Of a stretch of 64,000 nt of DNA, positions 43,734 through 53,294 are shown piece by piece. The DNA is taken from positions 372,001 to 436,000 of the forward strand of contig CAVZCC010000006.1 in the NCBI GenBank assembly GCA_963773765.1. The letters are read 5' to 3'. A model generated the notes under the pieces. That model was given only the letters and a program-made list of their open reading frames with translations, was not told where the DNA came from and ran no database searches. Each line of letters starts with the position of its first letter. The stretch's first letter is position 1. Origin of the DNA: CAVZCC01 sp963773765 (GTDB lineage Bacteria > Actinomycetota > Acidimicrobiia > Acidimicrobiales > Microtrichaceae). Position numbers and translations under genes: made by a program.

Positions 43734-46700
43734 CGCCCCGACCGTTCCTGGTGGACGGGCCCCTCCCGGGAGAGGGCCGCATGGTCATCGAGGCCTCGGC
43801 CGGCACCGGCAAGACCTTCGCCCTCGCCGCCCTGGCCACGCGCCTGGTGGCGGACGGCGTGGTCGCCGTCGACCAGCTGTTGGTGGTCACCTTCACCAGG
43901 GCAGCGGCGGCGGAGCTGCGGGACCGCGTCCGGCGCCGCCTGGTGGAGGCAGCACGATGCCTGGCCGACCCGGCCGTGTCGGTGACGTCCGCCGGCGACC
44001 AGGTGCACCGCGTCCTCCTCGACGCTCCGGAGGAGGTGGTGCGCGCCCGCCTGGGCCGGCTGGAGGCTGCGGTCGCAGCGTTCGACACGGCGACCATCAC
44101 CACCATCCACGGCTTCTGCAACCAGGTCCTGCTCACCCTGGGCGTGACCGGTCACCACAACCCGGAGGCCGTGCTGGTCCAGGACACGCGGGACGTCGTC
44201 ACCGCCGTCTGCACCGACCTGCTGGCCGCCGAAGCGTTGGCGGACCGGGCGCCGTGCAAGGTCGGCAAGCTCGCCGGTTGGGTGACCTGCCTGCTCAACA
44301 ACCCGGGGGTGGAGGTGGTGGCGCGGTCGGCCAAGGAGTCCGACGAGGAGGTCGCCCGCCTCGTGGTGGCCGCCGCCGAGCAGGTCCGTCGGCGGCTGGT
44401 GGACACCGGCAGCGTCTCCTACGACGGGCTCCTCACCACCGTCCAGTCCGCCCTCCGGGCCAGGCCCCAGCTGGCGGCCCGGCTGGCCGCGCAGTTCCCG
44501 GTGGCGTTGGTCGACGAGTTCCAGGACACCGACCCGGTCCAGTGGGACATCTTCCGGACCATCTCCGCGCTCCCGGGCGGGGGCGACGGCCCCGGCACCC
44601 GCCTGATCCTGGTCGGGGATCCCAAACAGGCCATCTACGGCTTCCGTGGCGGGGACATCCACACCTACCTGGAGGCGGCAGAGGGCGCGTCCAGGTTGAC
44701 CCTGCCCACCAACTGGCGGTCCGACGGGGCGCTCGTCGACGCCATGAACGCGCTGTGCGCGGACCTCGCCCTGGGCGACGACCGGATCAGGTACCTCCCC
44801 GTCACCGCCACGCCGGACCACCAGGAGCGCCGGTTGACGGGGCGCGACGGAACCCCCCTGCCGGCGGTCGACGTGCGCTGCGTGGTGGACCCGGCGCTGA
44901 ACCGGACCTCGAGGGGCATCGAGCCGCAGGCTGCCCTGCGGGCGTCGGTGACCGACCTGGTCGAGCGGATCCAGGGTCTCCTGGGCGGCGGCGCGCTGGT
45001 GGAGGGCCGGGAGGTCACCCCGGGCGACATCGCCGTGCTGGTGCACGCCAACCGGTGGGGCATCCCCGTCCAGCGTGCGTTGGCCCGGCGCGGGATCCCC
45101 GCGGTGATCACCGGCGGCAGCAGCGTGGTCGACGCCCCCGCCGCGGAGCAGTGGCGCATCCTCATCGACGCCCTCGTCCGACCCGCCGACCCCACCCGGG
45201 CCCGGGCCGTCGCCGTGTCGTGGTTCTTCGGCTGGCCGGCCGAGCGGGTGGCCGCCACCTGCGGGCCGGCGGGTGGCCAGGAGGAGGACGACCTGGCCAG
45301 TCTGCAGGCCTCGCTGGAAGCCTGGACAGCGGTGCTCCGCAGCCGGGGCGTGGCCGCGCTCGTGGCCGACGTGTGGCGGGAGAGCGGGGTGGCCGCCCGG
45401 GTGCTGGCCGCCCCCGGTGGCGAGCGGAACCTCACCGACCTGGACCACCTCGGGGAGCTCCTCCATGCTGCCAGCGGGGGTCGGCCCATCGGGCCGGAGG
45501 CACTGCGCGCCCTGCTGGACGGACTGGAGGCGGGCGAGGACGACGAGGACCCCGAGGCCATCAAGCGTCGCATCGACACCGACGACGCCGCGGTCAAGAT
45601 CATGACCCTGCACTCCTCCAAGGGCCTGGAGTTCCCCGTGGTGTGCGTCCCGTCGCTCTGGAACCTGCGGGTGGCGGTCAGCGATCGCCTCTTCCACGAC
45701 GAGGAGACGGGCGAGCGACTGCTGGACGTGAGCGCGTCGTCCGGCCTCAAGGACGTGAAGCCCGCCCACGCAGCAGCAGGGGACGAGATCCGGGGCCAGA
45801 ACGCCCGCCTCGCCTACGTGGGCCTGACCCGGGCCCGTCACCAGACCATCGTGTGGTGGTCGCCGGCCGGTGCCGCAGCCACCACCACGCTGGCCGACGT
45901 GCTGTTCGGCACCGCCGAGGGCAAGCGGCAGTTGCCTCCCCCGGAGGACACGGTGGCGGTGATCCGCCGACGGGTGGCGGACCTCGGCGCCACGGAGTGG
46001 GTGCAGGTGGGTCAGGTGCCGCCGGAGGACGATCCCGCGTCCACGCGGACCGCGGCCCCGCCGGCGCCGCCGCCGGTGCCGGACACCGGCGGCGCGGACG
46101 CGGCCGTGGAGGCGCTGCGCGTCGCGCTCCTGGACCGTCCACCGGACCGCAGCGCCGGCCGTTGGTCCTTCACCGCCATGGCGCGGCGTGCCACCGGGCA
46201 CGACGTCGATGCTGCCGGTCCGCCGCCGCTGAGCGGGGTGCCGGCCGGGGTGGACCCCGACGACGCGTCGCTGGGCGACGGGGGAGACGGCGACGAGCAG
46301 ATCCCTCCGCCCCCGGTCCTGTTCGACGGGCTGGGCGCCGGAGCGGCCTTCGGCACCATGGTCCACGACGCCCTGGAGCACGTGGACTTCACGGCGGACG
46401 TACCGGACCTGCTCACGGACTACCTCGGGGCGCGGGTCTGGTCCACCTCCGGGCCGGACACCCTGCCCGGCCTGGTCGCTGCCCTCACGGCCTCGGTGCA
46501 GACCCCCCTCGGTGAGGCGTTCGGGAACCTGCGCCTGGCCGACATCGGCGGGACGGACCGGCTCGACGAGCTGGAGTTCGAGATGCCCCTCGGCGTGGGC
46601 GCGGTGGTCCCGCTCGCCGCGGTCGGCCGCCTGGTCCACGACGCGTTGACGGACCAGGACCCGCTCCGGGCCTGGGCCGCGGACCTGGCCGACGGGTTGA

Positions 46701-47122
46701 TCGAGGTGGACCTCGGCGGCTTCCTCACCGGTTCCATCGATGCCGTGCTGCGGCTCCCCGGGGACCGCTTCTGCGTCGTCGACTACAAGACCAACCGGTT
46801 GGGGCGGTGGGGGGTGCCCGACGTGGTGGCCAACTACCACCCGGACCTCCTGCCCGCCGCCATGGCCGAGCACCACTATCCGCTGCAGGCGCTGCTGTAC
46901 TCGGTGGCGCTGCACCGGTACCTGCGTTGGCGACTGGACGGCTACCGCCCGGACCGCCACCTGGGGCCGGTCGGCTACCTGTTCCTGCGGGGCATGGTCG
47001 GGGAGCGGACCCCCGTCGTGGACGGTCGCCGCCACGGCGTGTTCGCCTGGTCGCCGCCTCCGGGGCTCGTGGTGGCGCTGAGCGACCTGCTGCACCGCGG
47101 CGTCGGGCCGGAGGCGGCGTGA
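43730..47122 (+). CDS. recB: Exodeoxyribonuclease V beta subunit RecB (helicase-nuclease)
   Basis: A 1130-residue UvrD-like helicase with a C-terminal nuclease domain. Walker A is EASAGTGKTFALAALA near residue 20; motif Ia is VTFTRAAAAELR; motif II is LVDEFQDTDPVQWDIF near 260; motif III is LVGDPKQAIYGFRGGD; motif V is MTLHSSKGLEFPVV near 625; and YVGLTRARHQ is motif VI. The nuclease has GSIDAVLRLPGDRFCVVDYKTN near 1005-1022, with the catalytic Asp-Tyr-Lys triplet. It is the 3'-5' motor and the only nuclease of the complex. ATG at 43730 overlaps the recC stop; its own stop overlaps recD. Confidence 0.95.
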   Translation: MTPRPFLVDGPLPGEGRMVIEASAGTGKTFALAALATRLVADGVVAVDQLLVVTFTRAAAAELRDRVRRRLVEAARCLADPAVSVTSAGDQVHRVLLDAPEEVVRARLGRLEAAVAAFDTATITTIHGFCNQVLLTLGVTGHHNPEAVLVQDTRDVVTAVCTDLLAAEALADRAPCKVGKLAGWVTCLLNNPGVEVVARSAKESDEEVARLVVAAAEQVRRRLVDTGSVSYDGLLTTVQSALRARPQLAARLAAQFPVALVDEFQDTDPVQWDIFRTISALPGGGDGPGTRLILVGDPKQAIYGFRGGDIHTYLEAAEGASRLTLPTNWRSDGALVDAMNALCADLALGDDRIRYLPVTATPDHQERRLTGRDGTPLPAVDVRCVVDPALNRTSRGIEPQAALRASVTDLVERIQGLLGGGALVEGREVTPGDIAVLVHANRWGIPVQRALARRGIPAVITGGSSVVDAPAAEQWRILIDALVRPADPTRARAVAVSWFFGWPAERVAATCGPAGGQEEDDLASLQASLEAWTAVLRSRGVAALVADVWRESGVAARVLAAPGGERNLTDLDHLGELLHAASGGRPIGPEALRALLDGLEAGEDDEDPEAIKRRIDTDDAAVKIMTLHSSKGLEFPVVCVPSLWNLRVAVSDRLFHDEETGERLLDVSASSGLKDVKPAHAAAGDEIRGQNARLAYVGLTRARHQTIVWWSPAGAAATTTLADVLFGTAEGKRQLPPPEDTVAVIRRRVADLGATEWVQVGQVPPEDDPASTRTAAPPAPPPVPDTGGADAAVEALRVALLDRPPDRSAGRWSFTAMARRATGHDVDAAGPPPLSGVPAGVDPDDASLGDGGDGDEQIPPPPVLFDGLGAGAAFGTMVHDALEHVDFTADVPDLLTDYLGARVWSTSGPDTLPGLVAALTASVQTPLGEAFGNLRLADIGGTDRLDELEFEMPLGVGAVVPLAAVGRLVHDALTDQDPLRAWAADLADGLIEVDLGGFLTGSIDAVLRLPGDRFCVVDYKTNRLGRWGVPDVVANYHPDLLPAAMAEHHYPLQALLYSVALHRYLRWRLDGYRPDRHLGPVGYLFLRGMVGERTPVVDGRRHGVFAWSPPPGLVVALSDLLHRGVGPEAA

Positions 47123-49137
47123 CCGCCCGCCACGTCCCGGACGTCGTCCACGTCCTCACCCCCTTCGTGGAGGCCGGGGTCCTCGGCACGACCGAGGTCC
47201 AGGTCACCGCGACGCTGGCCCGTGCCGCCGCCCCGGAGGTGCTCCACCCCGACGTCCTCCTGGCCATCGCGCTCGCGGTGCGGGGCCCGCAACACGGCCA
47301 CGTCTGCGTGGACCTGTCGACGGTGGCCTCGTCGGTCGTCCCCCACGACGACCCGGGCCCGTCCGACGGGGCCGGACCGGACCGGGCCGCCGGGGCCGAT
47401 GAGGACCCCGACGACCCCTCCGACGAGTGGTCGGCCTTCGCGGTCCTCGACGACGGGACGGGTCCAGGGGGCACCGACCACGGCACCGGCGCCGCGCCGC
47501 CCGCGCCCCCGCTGCGGTGGCCGGATCCCGCCGGCTGGGCCGGCAGGGTGCTGGCATCCGGTCTGGCCCGGCGCGAGGAGGACCCTCCGGGGTCCCGGCG
47601 TCAGCCGGTCGTGGTGCGCGGCGACTCGGTGTACCTGGACCGGTACTGGCAGGACGAGTGCCTGGTGGCGGTGGACCTGCGGGCCCGGGCCGCGGTGGAC
47701 CTGGCGGCCGACCCCGGGGCCGATGCTGCCCTGGAGGCTCTGTTCCCCCTGGACGACCAGGGCCCCGACGCCCAGCGCAGCGCCGCCGAGGCGGCGCTGC
47801 GCCACCAGCTCGTCGTCATCGCCGGCGGGCCCGGCACCGGCAAGACGCGCACCGTCGCCCGCCTGCTGGCCGTTCTGCAGGGGCGGGGAGGGCTGCAGGA
47901 GCGGGAGGCAGGGGAGCCGGCCGACGGCGCGGGGAGGCCGCTGGAGATCGTGCTCGCCGCTCCCACCGGCAAGGCCGCGGCCCGGGTGTCCGAGGCCGTC
48001 CGGCGCGAGGTGGCGGAGACCGACCTGGAGCCGGAGGTCGCCGGACGGCTGTCCGCGCTGGAGGCCCGGACGGTCCATCGGTTGCTGGGGTTCCGCTCGG
48101 GCGGGGCGTCGTTCCGTCACGACGCCTCCAACCCACTGACCGCGGACGTGGTGGTGGTGGACGAGGTGTCGATGGTGTCGCTGCCCCTCATGGCCCGGCT
48201 GCTGGATGCGGTCCGACCGGAGGCCAGAGTGGTGCTGGTGGGGGATCCGTACCAGCTGGCCAGCGTGGAGGCCGGGGCGGTGCTGGGAGACGTCGTGGGC
48301 ACGCGTGAGGGCGCGGCTCCGGCCGCGCTGGCCGCCAACGTCGTCACCCTGGACCGGGTGTACCGCTTCGACGAGGGATCGGCCATCGGCATCCTGGCCC
48401 GGGCCATCAACCAGGGTGATGCCGACGCGGTCATCGACCTGCTCCGTCACGGCCCGGCCGGCACCGGGGCCGCGGTGCAGTGGATCCGGCCCGAGGACGA
48501 CGCCACGGTGGCCGGGGTCACGGACCAGGTGGTGGCCCACGCCGCGGACCTGGTCGACGTGGCGCGGGCCGGGGATGCGGCCACCGCCCTGGGCCTGGTG
48601 GGCCGGCTCAAGGTGTTGTGCGCGACCCGGCGTGGCCCGCTGGGTGTGGAGGACTGGAACCGCACGGTGGAACGACGGCTGCGGGCCACCGGGCGGATGC
48701 GCTCCCGTTGGTCAGCGGGCCGGCCGGTCATGGTCACCGCCAACGACTACCTCAATGGTGTGTTCAACGGCGACGTGGGCGTGGTGGTGCGGGCCGACCC
48801 GGTCCGTGCCGCGGCCACCGGCGCCGGCGCACGGGCCCGGCGGGTGCAGGTGGCCTTCGAGGCGGGCGGCGAGCCCCGGCGGTTGGACACCAGCCGGCTG
48901 GACCGGGTGGAGACGCAATGGGCCATGACCATCCACAAGAGCCAGGGCTCGGAGTTCGACCACGTGGTGGTCACCCTGCCGCCCCCGCCGTCCCCGATCC
49001 TGACCCGGGAGCTGCTGTACACCGCGGTGACCCGGGCCCGCCACCGCGTGACGTTGGTGGCGACCGAGGACGCGGTCCGGGCCGCCGTGGCCCGACCCGT
49101 GGCCAGGGCCTCCGGACTGGCCGACCGCCTGTCCTGA
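47119..49137 (+). CDS. recD: Exodeoxyribonuclease V alpha subunit RecD (helicase)
   Basis: A 672-residue SF1B helicase, the 5'-3' motor of RecBCD. Walker A is IAGGPGTGKTRTVARLLAVL near residue 235; the DEVSMVS Walker B is near 350; LVGDPYQLASVEAGAVLGD follows; WAMTIHKSQGSEFDHVV is motif V and LLYTAVTRARHRVTLV motif VI. A low-complexity acidic insert (about 75-125, DDPGPSDGAGPDRAAG...) separates the N-terminal domain from the motor. GTG at 47119 overlaps the recB stop (GTGA). The order recC-recB-recD is the mycobacterial arrangement. Confidence 0.94.
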   Translation: MTARHVPDVVHVLTPFVEAGVLGTTEVQVTATLARAAAPEVLHPDVLLAIALAVRGPQHGHVCVDLSTVASSVVPHDDPGPSDGAGPDRAAGADEDPDDPSDEWSAFAVLDDGTGPGGTDHGTGAAPPAPPLRWPDPAGWAGRVLASGLARREEDPPGSRRQPVVVRGDSVYLDRYWQDECLVAVDLRARAAVDLAADPGADAALEALFPLDDQGPDAQRSAAEAALRHQLVVIAGGPGTGKTRTVARLLAVLQGRGGLQEREAGEPADGAGRPLEIVLAAPTGKAAARVSEAVRREVAETDLEPEVAGRLSALEARTVHRLLGFRSGGASFRHDASNPLTADVVVVDEVSMVSLPLMARLLDAVRPEARVVLVGDPYQLASVEAGAVLGDVVGTREGAAPAALAANVVTLDRVYRFDEGSAIGILARAINQGDADAVIDLLRHGPAGTGAAVQWIRPEDDATVAGVTDQVVAHAADLVDVARAGDAATALGLVGRLKVLCATRRGPLGVEDWNRTVERRLRATGRMRSRWSAGRPVMVTANDYLNGVFNGDVGVVVRADPVRAAATGAGARARRVQVAFEAGGEPRRLDTSRLDRVETQWAMTIHKSQGSEFDHVVVTLPPPPSPILTRELLYTAVTRARHRVTLVATEDAVRAAVARPVARASGLADRLS

Positions 49138-49177
49138 CCGGCCGCCTGCTGTCCCGACCGACCTCCCTGCCCCCACG

Positions 49178-49224
49178 GAACTTGTAGCTGTGCGACCGCT
49201 GGCACGCTCGAGACCTACAAGTTC
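49178..49224. repeat. Inverted repeat after recD: perfect 10-bp arms, imperfect extension
   Basis: GAACTTGTAG at 49178-49187 and CTACAAGTTC at 49215-49224 are perfect complements with a 27-base loop. The similarity continues outwards, imperfectly, for some 25-30 bases on both sides (GACCTCCCTGCCCCCAC against GGGGAGGGGGACCTCGAC), covering roughly 49150-49245. It lies between recD and the convergent rmuC. The arms are unusually AT-rich for this genome. It could be a two-way transcription terminator or a copy of a dispersed palindromic element. Confidence 0.55.
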
Positions 49225-49310
49225 GGGGAGGGGGACCTCGACAGGTTCGGGCGGGCGGGGGGGGGTTGCTGTCCGGGGCGGGGCGATCCGAAACGGACCA
49301 GCCCCGTCGT

Positions 49311-50492
49311 TCAGGCCGAGAGCTCCTGGATGGAGATGACCCGCGGGATGTCCTCCACCGGGTCCACCGCCGGGACCTCGCGCTTGGACCCGGCCCCGAG
49401 CGACTCGAACTTGCGGGTGCTCACCAGCACACGACGCTCCAACGAACCGACGGCCTCGTTGTAGGAGCCGACGGCCCGGCCCAGCGACGTGCCGACCTTG
49501 TCCATGTGCTCGCTGAACACGCCCACCCGCTCGTGCAGCTCCCGGCCCAGGGCGGCGATGGCGTCGGCCTGGTCCGCCACCCGACGCTCCCGCCAGCCGA
49601 CGGCCACGCCGCGGAGGAAGGCGAGCAGGGTGGACGGCGACGCCAGGATGACCCGTTGGTCGAACGAGTGCTCCAGCAGGTCCGGACGGGCCTCGAACGC
49701 AGCGGACAGGAAGGCGTCGCCCGGGACGAACATGACCACGAAGTCGACCGCCCCGCCGACCAGGTCGTCGTAGCGGCGCTTGGCCAGGGCACCCACGTGG
49801 CCCGCCACCGCCTTGCCGTGCTCCGCCAGCAGCGCGGCGCGCGCCGCGTCGTCCTCGCACTCGCCGGCCTGCAGGTAGCGGTCCAGCGGGGCCTTGGCGT
49901 CGATCACCACGCAGCGCCCGTTGGGCAGGCGCACGATCACGTCCGGCCGGCCCGAGCCGTCGGCGTCGCTCACGTGGGCCTGCTCCACGAAGTCGACGTG
50001 CGGCATCATGCCGGCCTGTTCCAGGACCCGGCGCAGCTGCATCTCCCCCCAGGAGCCCCGCACCTTGTTGTTGCGGAGGGCGGAGGACAGGGTGCGGGTC
50101 TCGGCCCGGATGTCCTCGTTGGATCGGCGCAGGCCGTCCACCGCTGCCGCGAGGACGGCTGACTCGCTGCGGCGCTGTGATTCCAGCTCCTGCAGCCGCG
50201 CCGCGTACTGCTCCAGGCGCTGCACCACCGTGTCTCCCTGGGCCTGCCAGTGCGACAGCGCCGTGGTCTCCAGCGTCTGGTAGCGGGTGGCGGCCAGGCG
50301 CAGGAGCTGCTCGGACTGCTCCTGCAGGGTGACGCTGGAGATGGAGCGGTACGCCTCCAGCAGCTGCTCGTCGGTGCGGGAAGTGGCCCGGGCCCCGGCG
50401 GCACGTCCGGCCCACACCAGGTGGGTCACCACGGCGCCCGCGGCGGCGCCGACGAGGGTGGCGAGGAGCAGGGGGAACCAGGTGGTGTCCAT
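49311..50492 (-). CDS. rmuC: DNA recombination protein RmuC
   Basis: A 393-residue RmuC-family protein: one N-terminal membrane helix (FPLLLATLVGAAAGAVVTHLVW), a coiled-coil stretch (about 40-125), then the RmuC core with GSWGEMQLRRVLEQAGM and the PD-(D/E)XK-like GRPDVIVRLPNGRCVVIDAKAPLD near 195, followed by VDFVVMFVPGDAFLSAAFEARPDL. RmuC limits inversions at short inverted repeats in E. coli and is a presumed nuclease. ATG at 50492. It is convergent with recCBD. Nothing suggests co-regulation with it except shared DNA repair function. Confidence 0.92.
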   Translation of the reverse strand: MDTTWFPLLLATLVGAAAGAVVTHLVWAGRAAGARATSRTDEQLLEAYRSISSVTLQEQSEQLLRLAATRYQTLETTALSHWQAQGDTVVQRLEQYAARLQELESQRRSESAVLAAAVDGLRRSNEDIRAETRTLSSALRNNKVRGSWGEMQLRRVLEQAGMMPHVDFVEQAHVSDADGSGRPDVIVRLPNGRCVVIDAKAPLDRYLQAGECEDDAARAALLAEHGKAVAGHVGALAKRRYDDLVGGAVDFVVMFVPGDAFLSAAFEARPDLLEHSFDQRVILASPSTLLAFLRGVAVGWRERRVADQADAIAALGRELHERVGVFSEHMDKVGTSLGRAVGSYNEAVGSLERRVLVSTRKFESLGAGSKREVPAVDPVEDIPRVISIQELSA

Positions 50493-50640
50493 CCCGTGAT
50501 GGTGGCGCAGGGGTGTGACAGTGGGACCGGGCCGCCGGTGTCAGCGGGGCGGAGCCCGGGTTGGTACGGACGTACCACCGGGTGGGCACCGGGCCCCGTT
50601 GTGTTCACCCCGCCGCCCGGACCTGCCGACAGGTACGGGG

Positions 50641-51804
50641 ATGGACGGGGCGGGCCGGGAGGCCCTCGACCACGGCGACCGCGTTCGCCTGGAGTGCCTC
50701 CGACAGGTCGCGCCCCTGGCCCGGGGCCTCACCCTGATGACGCCCGTGTCGGTCGTGCTGATGCTGATCCTGAGCCGGGCGGGGAGTCTCCGCGGAGCCC
50801 TGTGGGCCGCGCTGGTCGTCGCCCCGTCGATGGTGGCCGGCCTGCTGACCCCGACGGGCCGCCCCGGCACCGCGGCGTTGGAGCGGTGGCAGGGCTGGTA
50901 CCGCTGGTACCTCCTGGCCAACCTCGTGACCTGGGCCGCCGTGCTGCCGATCCTGCGGCCGCCGGTGGCGGAGCTGGAGGTGCAGACGGCCCAGCTGCTC
51001 GTCCTGGTCGCGGTCGGCACGTCGCTGGTGCTGCTCGGGGCGTTCCTGCCCCGGACGTTCCAGCTCGCGCTGACGGTGTTCGGGGTGTCGGTCACCCTGG
51101 GCCTGCTGGTCTGGGGCATCGGCGTCAACCGCCAGTTGGCCCTGATGGTGCCCGTCTACCTGGTGATCCTCCTGCAGATGCAGCTCTTCATGCGCACCGC
51201 GACGGTGCGCAGCATCCGACTGGCGCTCGAGAACGAGGAGCTGCTGGGGGAGCTGGGCACCGAGCAGGCGCGGCTGGAGCACGAGGCGAGCCACGACCAC
51301 CTCACCGGCCTGCTCAACCGGGCCGCCTTCCTGGACCTGGTCGAGCGAGCGCTGGCCCGCCGGACCGACGGCCGCAGGGTGTGCATCGCGTTCCTGGACC
51401 TGGACCACTTCAAGTCGGTCAACGACGCCCATGGCCACGTCGCCGGCGACCAGGTCCTGGTCGAGGTGGCCGCCCGCCTGCACGGCGCCGTCCGGGAGGG
51501 CGACATGGTCGGACGCTTCGGCGGTGACGAGTTCACGGTCCTGCTGGCCGCCATCCCGGGACCGGACGTGGCCCGCGCCGCCGGCGAGCGCATCGTGGCC
51601 GCGTTCGACCGTCCGTTCCTGGTGGACGGACTGGAGCTCTCCATCGGGGTCAGTGTGGGCATCGGCCTGGCCGGGGCGTCCGGCTCGTCGGCCGACGAGC
51701 TGATCCGTCTTGCCGACCGTGCCGTGTATGCGGCCAAGGCCGGGGGTCGGCACCGGGTGGCGCTGGAGGAGCTCGGACCCGACCGCGCCGCAACGACGCC
51801 CTAG
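50641..51804 (+). CDS. Membrane diguanylate cyclase with inhibitory site
   Basis: A 387-residue GGDEF protein. About six membrane helices fill residues 25-190; a short helical linker (ALENEELLGELGTEQARLEHEASHDHLTGLLNR) leads to the cyclase domain, with RFGGDEF near 296. Unlike the other three c-di-GMP proteins here it has RxxD (REGD) five residues before the GGDEF motif, the classical product-inhibition site, so it should be feedback-regulated. No EAL domain follows. The ATG at 50641 is preferred to upstream in-frame starts because conserved membrane sequence starts shortly after. It synthesises c-di-GMP from two GTP. Confidence 0.9.
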   Translation: MDGAGREALDHGDRVRLECLRQVAPLARGLTLMTPVSVVLMLILSRAGSLRGALWAALVVAPSMVAGLLTPTGRPGTAALERWQGWYRWYLLANLVTWAAVLPILRPPVAELEVQTAQLLVLVAVGTSLVLLGAFLPRTFQLALTVFGVSVTLGLLVWGIGVNRQLALMVPVYLVILLQMQLFMRTATVRSIRLALENEELLGELGTEQARLEHEASHDHLTGLLNRAAFLDLVERALARRTDGRRVCIAFLDLDHFKSVNDAHGHVAGDQVLVEVAARLHGAVREGDMVGRFGGDEFTVLLAAIPGPDVARAAGERIVAAFDRPFLVDGLELSIGVSVGIGLAGASGSSADELIRLADRAVYAAKAGGRHRVALEELGPDRAATTP

Positions 51805-51878
51805 GGCCCGGGTCCGTTCCTGGCGGCCCGCCGCCCCGATCGTTGTAGCGTGAACGGCACCAGGACCGAGGAGTGCCC

Positions 51879-52451
51879 ATGGCCACCACGTCGCGCCGGA
51901 CGACCCGTCGTCCCCGTCCCGGACCGGTGCTCGCCGCCGCCGTCGTCATCTGCCTGGCCGCGCTCGGCGCCGCCTGTGGCGACGACGGGTCCTCCCCGTC
52001 CACCACCGTGTCGGCCACCTCCAAGCAGCGGGCCACCACCACCGAACGAGAGACGACCACGACCGGGTCCGAGGAGCCCTCCACGACCACCTCGAGCGCG
52101 GGCACCGACACCACCGTGCCCGGAGCCCTGCCCGCCGACGAGGAGCGCACCGACCCGTCGTGGTCGCTGACCGCGGCGGAGTTCCGGGGCCAGGACGGCC
52201 GGCGGATCGCGGTCTCCTGTGCCCCCGGTGGCACGTTCGGGTCGGTGTGGGGCTCGGACCCCTACACCGACGACTCGTCCATCTGCACCGCGGCGGTGCA
52301 CGCCGGGCTCATCACCCCGGCCGACGGCGGCAGGGTCGTGGTGGAGGTGCGCCCCGGCGAGCCCGCCTACACCGGCACCGAGGCCAACGGCGTCACGTCC
52401 TCGGACTACGGCAGCTGGGGCGGCAGCTTCATCTTCCTCGGGCGCGACTGA
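51879..52451 (+). CDS. Lipoprotein with LCCL-like domain
   Basis: A 190-residue secreted lipoprotein: twin basic N-terminus, hydrophobic core LAAAVVICLAAL, lipobox LGAAC near residue 33, then a Thr/Ser/Glu linker with TTTT blocks. The C-terminal 95 residues match the LCCL fold: VSCAPGGTFGSVWGSDPYTDDSSICTAAVHAGLIT, VVVEVRPGEPAYTGTEANGV and SSDYGSWGGSFIFLG. LCCL domains are best known from animal proteins such as cochlin and also occur in bacterial secreted proteins; they are thought to bind lipid or LPS-like ligands. The ATG at 51879 has GAGGAG five bases upstream. The function in this organism is unknown. Confidence 0.8.
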   Translation: MATTSRRTTRRPRPGPVLAAAVVICLAALGAACGDDGSSPSTTVSATSKQRATTTERETTTTGSEEPSTTTSSAGTDTTVPGALPADEERTDPSWSLTAAEFRGQDGRRIAVSCAPGGTFGSVWGSDPYTDDSSICTAAVHAGLITPADGGRVVVEVRPGEPAYTGTEANGVTSSDYGSWGGSFIFLGRD

Positions 52452-52481
52452 GGAGCCGGCCCGGCCCGGCATGCTGGGAGG

Positions 52482-53243
52482 ATGCTGTTCGAGACCAGGA
52501 AGCACCGCGTGCGCCGGGAACGGCTGGAGGCCGGCTTCCGTCCGGAGTGGCGGGACCTGTGCCGGGAACGGTTCCGGTGGTGGCCCTCGCTCTCCGCCGA
52601 CGAGCGGGAACGGCTGGAAGCCCTCGCCCTGGTCCTGGTCGCGGAGAAGTCCTGGGAGGCCGCCAACGAGTTCACGCTCACGGACGAGATCATGGTGACG
52701 ATCGCGGCGCAGGCGGCCCTGCTCATCCTGGAGCTGCCCGACGACTCCTTCCGGGGTGTGCAGGCCATCATCGTGCACCCCACCACGCTGGTCCTGTCCG
52801 GCGAGCACTCCCAGGTGTCGGGCCTGGTGTCCGACGGGCCCATGCCCATCCTGGGCCAGGCCTCCTACAACGGGCCGGTGCTCATCGCCTGGGACGAGGC
52901 ACTGGACGAGGCCCGACACCCCGGCAACGGCCACAACGTGGTGTTCCACGAGTTCGCCCACAAGCTGGACATGCTCGACGGCACCACGGACGGCACCCCG
53001 CCGCTGGCCACCCAGGAGCAGTTCGACCGCTGGGTGGAGGTGTGCACCCGGGTCTACGACCAGGTGGTGGAGGGCCGGGGCGGGTCGCTGCTCAGCTCGT
53101 ACGCCGGGGTCAACCCTGCGGAGTTCTTCGCGGTGGCCACCGAGGCGTTCTTCGACGCGCCGGCCGAGCTGCGGCGTGAGCACGACGACCTCTACGGGGT
53201 CCTGGCCGACTTCTACCGCCAGGACCCGGCGGCCCGGTCCTGA
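52482..53243 (+). CDS. mtfA: M90-family metallopeptidase, MtfA-like
   Basis: A 253-residue cytoplasmic protein of the MtfA (zinc-dependent peptidase, M90) family. The zinc site is VVFHEFAHKLDMLDG (HExxH) near residue 152, and the more distant glutamate ligand is expected in NPAEFFAVATEAFFDAP. ALVLVAEKSWEAANEFTLTDEIMVTIAAQAALLIL is the typical N-terminal part. In E. coli MtfA binds and inactivates the Mlc repressor and so affects glucose uptake; in actinobacteria that role is untested. ATG at 52482, 30 bases after the LCCL lipoprotein, so they may share a transcript. Confidence 0.9.
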   Translation: MLFETRKHRVRRERLEAGFRPEWRDLCRERFRWWPSLSADERERLEALALVLVAEKSWEAANEFTLTDEIMVTIAAQAALLILELPDDSFRGVQAIIVHPTTLVLSGEHSQVSGLVSDGPMPILGQASYNGPVLIAWDEALDEARHPGNGHNVVFHEFAHKLDMLDGTTDGTPPLATQEQFDRWVEVCTRVYDQVVEGRGGSLLSSYAGVNPAEFFAVATEAFFDAPAELRREHDDLYGVLADFYRQDPAARS

Positions 53244-53294
53244 TCGGGGCAGGCCTGTCCCCGCGCAGGCCGTCGGGTCTGCCATCATCTCGCC

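Noticed and set aside
49248..49266. G-rich run as a G-quadruplex
   Set aside because: The run lacks four well-separated G-tracts with short loops, and such runs are expected at this GC content.
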